A stretch of 64,000 nucleotides of DNA, taken from contig NZ_JAHFZZ010000011.1 in the NCBI RefSeq assembly GCF_018603905.1, positions 186,001 through 250,000 of the forward strand, written 5' to 3'. Below are positions 61,501 to 64,000 of the stretch, piece after piece (position 1 is the first letter of the stretch; each line of letters starts with the position of its first letter). Made by a program: the position numbers and the translations under genes. The notes under the pieces are model-generated. The model ran no database searches. It was not told where the DNA came from and worked only from the letters and a program-made list of their open reading frames with translations. This stretch comes from Nonomuraea sp. NEAU-A123. Its GTDB lineage: Bacteria; Actinomycetota; Actinomycetes; Streptosporangiales; Streptosporangiaceae.

Positions 61501-61588
61501 GGTCCACCTGCTCCTCGATCAGCGCCCAGATCGGTTGGAACGCACCGAAGTCAACTGCTTGGCCAGCAAAGCTCCGGAGTCCGGTCAT
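58535..61588 (-). CDS. A-T-R enzyme (adenylation, carrier, thioester reductase)
   Basis: 1017 residues with an adenylation domain (about 20-500; GYFTSGTTGTPKCAMN, NGYGPTEASIG, TGDLGHLDDEG), a carrier domain (phosphopantetheine Ser564 in GGDSIQAL) and an R-type reductase (VLVTGATGFVGSRL near 645; YSRSKW as Tyr-x3-Lys). This is the carboxylic-acid-reductase layout: it loads an acid as a thioester and releases it as an aldehyde. In the pocket a Asp appears at the place that binds alpha-amino groups (HTSDSSLW), so an amino acid is the likely substrate. Start ATG 61588 has GAGAGGTGG upstream. Confidence 0.9.
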   Translation of the reverse strand: MTGLRSFAGQAVDFGAFQPIWALIEEQVDRHPERPAVSFDGRMLTYRRLDELVNGLAVTLAEHDVGKGDVVAVLLVNSLELPVTYLALMKLGAAFVPLDPSWPEDRIRSTFGVLPPGPILCADADALPRELRHRAVTVEVGRIDPTPRRAGVAVGPDDLIYGYFTSGTTGTPKCAMNRHAGLTNRFRFMTRYFAATGDDVVLQNSRHTSDSSLWQLFWPLTTGGHTVLPVQGEFLNLQHTIDLIAEYGITTADFVSSVFNALVAIVDSDEQALRKLASLRRLIVGSEAVNSRAVHRLMTLLPGLQVTNGYGPTEASIGMVFHRVSAADGDTIPLGRPIDNCYAVVVDDDLRPAPPGATGEIAIGGACLGEGYLGDPTSTAKAFVRNPFPANIPGDRLYLTGDLGHLDDEGRLFFSGRKDFQVKIHGVRIELGEIEVAAEKCPGVRQAEVLVAEQAGTKALALFASGSGLTEAGLSEHLRRTLPRTSMPRYFFLLPEMPLNDNGKVDRGRLQAVLDGRLAEDTARLAESAPTATLADQVLRTLRSALGRPGLTADAHFAEAGGDSIQALSVVHMITAECGVRVDVKDLYDHPTADELTPLIERRRRDGVAIEDESVLMARDPTVPEGEPIRPADRSGRLRTVLVTGATGFVGSRLVHELLAHTDLRVRCLARAADDTGATARVVEALIERGLWEPRFADRLEGYAGDLALPGLGLAPRTWEHLARTCDLVLHNGALVNFLFDYRAHRQINVRGTIELVRLGMAYRPVPVHYVSTLAALQDEALRQDDRLPEDYEPSLARTPAGGYSRSKWIAERYLAEARRRGALVTVLRLGEVMPSADNGYPNPVAFTHLLLSAFLRLGVRPDVATRSDYTPVDYVAARVAAAVCDRAAWGRTLHVFRAESVCFDDVLLRAGAAIAPIPCGDFVTLVREAGRASSDRELTTLASLLPSPQGTDEDGLKRAFAGLLTDNPALFRKDECRRLEQRWQLDDGSLDGSITAYHARLASGRAVKGHRQVPTG

Positions 61589-61670
61589 CTCCACCTCTCC
61601 CCAAGGAATGCCCCCATGCCGGCCGGGCCCCTTCTGGACCTGAGCCGGTGCCACGCCCCTGGCGCCTTAC

Positions 61671-62813
61671 TCATAGGCGTTCCATGCCGTTCCATGTGCG
61701 CTGGTCAAGCAGGGGGCGTTCCGGTGAGAGGTGGGCGTACGCGACATCCGGCGGCGTGCGCCGCGCCGCCGCGGCAGCGATCCGGCCGACGGCGGGTGCG
61801 GTCTGCACCCCGTAACCACTGAGCGCGGCCAGCCAGACGAAGCCCGGCGCGTCCGGTGCCTCGCCGACCACCGGCGTCTCGTCCGCCACCGCGCTACGCA
61901 GGCCGGCCCACGCGTGCCGGACACTGCGGATCTCCAACGTGGTGGCCTTGTGTAATCGCTCTACCGCGATCGCGACGTCAAGGTCCTCGGGACGGACGTC
62001 ACCGGGCGGCATCGGCGTCGCGTCGGCCGGCGAGATGAGCAGCCGTCCCGACTCGGGCTTGAAGTAGAAGGTGTCCGCCACGTCGGTGACCATCGGCCAG
62101 CGGGTCGCGTCGAGTCCGCCGGGCAGATCGACGAGGAAGGCGGTGCGGCGCAGCGGCCGCAGTCCGACGGGCCGCACCCCCGCGAGCACGGCCACCTCGT
62201 CGGCCCACGCCCCGGCCGCGTTGACCAGGATCGGCGCGGCGAACTCGGCCGCGTCGGTGGCCGCCCGCCAGAGCCCGCCGCGCCGGGACAGACTCCGCAC
62301 CCGCGCCGAGGTGATCACCTGGCCGCCGCGCGCCCGGATGCCGCGGAGAAAGCCCTGGTGGAGCGCGTCCACGTCGATGTCCATCGCCGCGGGTTTCAGC
62401 AGGGCGCGGCTGTACCATCCGGACCGCACGATCGGGCAGTGCCGACGCACCTCGTCCGGATCGAGCTCACGGACCGGGGTGGGGGCCGACAGCCCGTCGG
62501 CCAGCATCTCGGCGAACCGCTCCGCCGCGTCCACCGCGCCCGCCGGGCACAACGTCAGCACGCCACGCGGGGTCAGCAGCGGACCGTCCGCGAAGCCGGG
62601 CGGTGGTGTGGTGAGAAACGGGCGGCTCGCGGTGGTAAGCGCTCGTACGGCCTGATTGCCGAAATACTCGGAGAAGAGCGCGGCCGACCGTCCGGTCGCG
62701 TGGTAGCCGGGGGCGTGCTCCATCTCGAGCAGCGTCACACTGCCGGACTCAGCGAGGAAGTATCCCGCGCTGGCACCGGCCATCCCGCCGCCTACGACGA
62801 GAAAATCTCTCAC
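61671..62813 (-). CDS. FAD-dependent amino-acid/amine oxidase (DAO family)
   Basis: 380 residues. The FAD site is VVGGGMAGASAGYFLAE (from residue 6), and the second FAD motif ends the protein as LSGYGVQTAPAVG. The family (DAO, sarcosine/glycine oxidase type) oxidises C-N bonds of amino acids. It is the first gene of the minus-strand run, 82 bp before the A-T-R gene, so it may make the precursor or finish the product. The upstream 403 bp contain the probable promoter. Confidence 0.88.
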   Translation of the reverse strand: MRDFLVVGGGMAGASAGYFLAESGSVTLLEMEHAPGYHATGRSAALFSEYFGNQAVRALTTASRPFLTTPPPGFADGPLLTPRGVLTLCPAGAVDAAERFAEMLADGLSAPTPVRELDPDEVRRHCPIVRSGWYSRALLKPAAMDIDVDALHQGFLRGIRARGGQVITSARVRSLSRRGGLWRAATDAAEFAAPILVNAAGAWADEVAVLAGVRPVGLRPLRRTAFLVDLPGGLDATRWPMVTDVADTFYFKPESGRLLISPADATPMPPGDVRPEDLDVAIAVERLHKATTLEIRSVRHAWAGLRSAVADETPVVGEAPDAPGFVWLAALSGYGVQTAPAVGRIAAAAARRTPPDVAYAHLSPERPLLDQRTWNGMERL

Positions 62814-63216
62814 GGTGGTAATCGATCATATTTCGGGCCGGATTCGCAAATATTTTCTACATTTCCTGACTATTCGTTGATTATCCGGCGGGGATCTTGC
62901 TGGCGCGGCCCGTGCGCGATAGGCGCAGGTAGCGGTTATGGTGCATGACATTAAGGGGAAGAAGATCTTCCGAAACCGATTATGGTCAAATTAGATAAAC
63001 GGCTTGAAAGTGAGCTAGCTTTCCGTTTTCGGGATATGGACGTCTTTTAGTGGGTTTGGTGGATGCTGAATATTCTGGAGCGTTCCTGAGAGCTGTCGGC
63101 CGTCGGCCTTGCCTTTCAGACCGAAAACCTCCGCGGGCGTGACCGCGGAGGTTTTCGGCTGTGCGGAGGGTGGTTCGTGGCCGGGGCCGGCTTCCCGGCA
63201 CCGTGCGGGGTGGTGG
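62814..63216. other. intergenic AT-rich region with promoter of the encapsulin cluster
   Basis: 403 bp without a gene, AT-rich compared with its surroundings at 62814-63060, between the start of the FAD oxidase (minus strand) and the end of the BP74-like gene. It must hold the main promoter of the biosynthetic run. I see no clear -10/-35 pair, a 10-bp palindrome GAAGATCTTC at 62961-62970, and the hairpin at 63121-63158. No small ORF convinces me. Confidence 0.6.
63121..63158. terminator. perfect 16-bp hairpin, terminator of the BP74-like gene
   Basis: Arms 63121-63136 and 63143-63158 are perfectly complementary around a 6-nt loop (GCGTGA). It lies 59 nt after the stop of the minus-strand BP74-like gene and before the promoter region of the encapsulin cluster, insulating the two. 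The stem contains A/T-rich ends (AAAACC and GGTTTT). Confidence 0.85.
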
Positions 63217-63729
63217 TCAGGCGGGGGTGGCCTCGCGGACCAGCCTCGAGGTCCAGGGGCAGAAGATGCAGCCGGGCAGGAAGGCGCCGCATGCCTCGTC
63301 GAGATGCTCCTCGACGTACGACACCGTCGCGTCACAGACCTCGATGGCCATCGCGAAGAAGTCGATCGAGTTCGGGTCGTAGTGGAAGCTCCAGTGCGGG
63401 TTGTACGGGGCCGGTCTCTTGACGATCCGGCCTACCACGTGCACCTCGTCCTTCTCCTCGCCCCTGAGGATCCGCCGGGCGTGCTCGATCTTGGTGGGGT
63501 CGGTGAGCTGGAAGACGAACGGCGCGTTCTCGATGGTGCGCATCTCGAAGTAGACCGGCGCGACCGCGGCGGCCCGCGACGCTGATGTGGCCTGCGCGCT
63601 CTGGAGGGACGCGGGCAGACACGAACGTGCCGTGGCGGCCTGAACCGGCGCGGCCGTAAGTGCGGTCGTGACTGAGACGAGCAACGCGGCGATGACGAGT
63701 GATGATGCCGCGCGGGTGGGGATGCGCAT
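63217..63729 (-). CDS. secreted BP74/calmodulin-like domain protein
   Basis: 170 residues with a signal peptide (about 1-32: basic start, hydrophobic core, AQA-type cut after PVQAATA). The mature part has FEMRTIENAPFVFQLTD, HARRILRGEE, VVGRIVKRP and IEVCDATVSYVEEHLDEACG, the pattern of BP74 N-terminal domains known from amoebal adhesion proteins and bacteria. Cys pairs near the C terminus (CGAFLPGCIFCPW) may form disulfides. The function is unknown. Confidence 0.72.
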   Translation of the reverse strand: MRIPTRAASSLVIAALLVSVTTALTAAPVQAATARSCLPASLQSAQATSASRAAAVAPVYFEMRTIENAPFVFQLTDPTKIEHARRILRGEEKDEVHVVGRIVKRPAPYNPHWSFHYDPNSIDFFAMAIEVCDATVSYVEEHLDEACGAFLPGCIFCPWTSRLVREATPA

Positions 63730-63832
63730 CGGCTGCCTTCCAGTCGGGAGAGGTCCTCTGCACCGATTCCCGGCGGCAAAACTACTTAACGTAACTGTTC
63801 GACTACATAAAGCTATCGAGTCGAGCGAAGGG

Positions 63833-64000
63833 TCAGTGATGCACGATCAGCCAGGTGGCGACGGCGGTGACGGTCTCCGAGCGGTTGCCGATGATGTGCG
63901 GCCGGCTGCACGGGAACGTGATCGAGTCGCCCTTGGCGAGGGTGACGACCTCCGACTCGAACTCGATCGTGAGCTCGCCGGCGGTGACGGTGCCGACCTC
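63833..64000 (-). CDS. cupin-domain protein, 3' end only (cut by window edge)
   Basis: The minus strand runs in from the right edge and gives about 55 residues ending at 63833-63835. The sequence (EVGTVTAGELTIEFESEVV, then GDSITFPCSRPHIIGNRSE) is the beta-barrel of a cupin, as at the C terminus of XRE-cupin regulators. The N-terminal part lies outside the window, so the regulator role is inferred. Confidence 0.75.
   Translation of the reverse strand, partial: EVGTVTAGELTIEFESEVVTLAKGDSITFPCSRPHIIGNRSETVTAVATWLIVHH

Noticed and set aside
62961..62970. Palindrome GAAGATCTTC as an operator
   Set aside because: It is only 10 bp in an AT-rich gap and isolated, so chance is likely.
1..64000. tRNA, rRNA, transposase, integrase or CRISPR
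   Set aside because: I found no cloverleaf, rRNA motif, transposase ORF or spaced repeat array in reading either strand. Short or diverged ones could be missed by eye.

Overview
The window is high-GC DNA with mostly GTG/ATG starts, many 4-bp ATGA overlaps, SARP/BTAD regulators, a PP2C-GAF phosphatase and a DUF574-type methyltransferase. This is the picture of a filamentous actinomycete. A Streptosporangiales-type genome (Nonomuraea-like) is my inference, not something the sequence proves. Most of it is accessory or adaptive chromosome, and it holds three separate specialised-metabolite systems.

Region 1 (1-1.9 kb) has the 5' part of a PolX-type polymerase gene and an aldo/keto reductase. Region 2 (1.9-12.1 kb) is a SapB/ram-like class III lanthipeptide locus. 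In order it has a sensor kinase, a lanthionine synthetase LanKC (ramC-like), an uncatalogued 43-codon precursor (ramS-like), two half-size ABC exporters, a prolyl oligopeptidase likely to trim the leader, and a convergent NarL-type response regulator (ramR-like). A perfect 14-bp hairpin lies between precursor and exporters.

Region 3 (12.3-30.2 kb) is metabolic: a zinc alcohol dehydrogenase, an XRE/SDR divergent pair, a GCS2-type ligase, a PaaX regulator with an acyl-CoA dehydrogenase and crotonase, a flavin oxidoreductase divergent from a giant SARP-type regulator, a LigD-type polymerase, and a Gfo/Idh-DUF6807 pair behind a LacI-type operator. Region 4 (29.5-35.1 kb) is a protocatechuate operon: IclR regulator, pobA, pcaH, pcaG, pcaB and a fused pcaL carrying an in-frame 12-bp repeat tract.

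Region 5 (35.2-42.2 kb) begins only 79 bp after pcaL. It is a class II lanthipeptide cluster: a mersacidin-type precursor with an unusual pentaproline core, LanM, a peptidase-less ABC exporter and a convergent SARP regulator. Region 6 (42.3-50.7 kb) has single genes: an amino-acid dehydrogenase lacking a catalytic lysine, DUF4242, a methyltransferase, MarR, PP2C, cold-shock protein, an ACT protein, a WxL-like surface pair, and an AT-richer patch of hypotheticals.

Region 7 (50.9-62.8 kb) is the most interesting part. Eight minus-strand genes encode a FAD amine/amino-acid oxidase, an A-T-R (adenylation-thiolation-reductase) enzyme, an aldo/keto reductase, a sulfotransferase, an HK97-fold encapsulin-like shell protein, an acyl-adenylating ligase, an MFS exporter and a GH2 hydrolase. 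This looks like a natural-product pathway with its own protein nanocompartment. The window ends with a secreted BP74-like protein and the 3' end of a cupin-domain gene.
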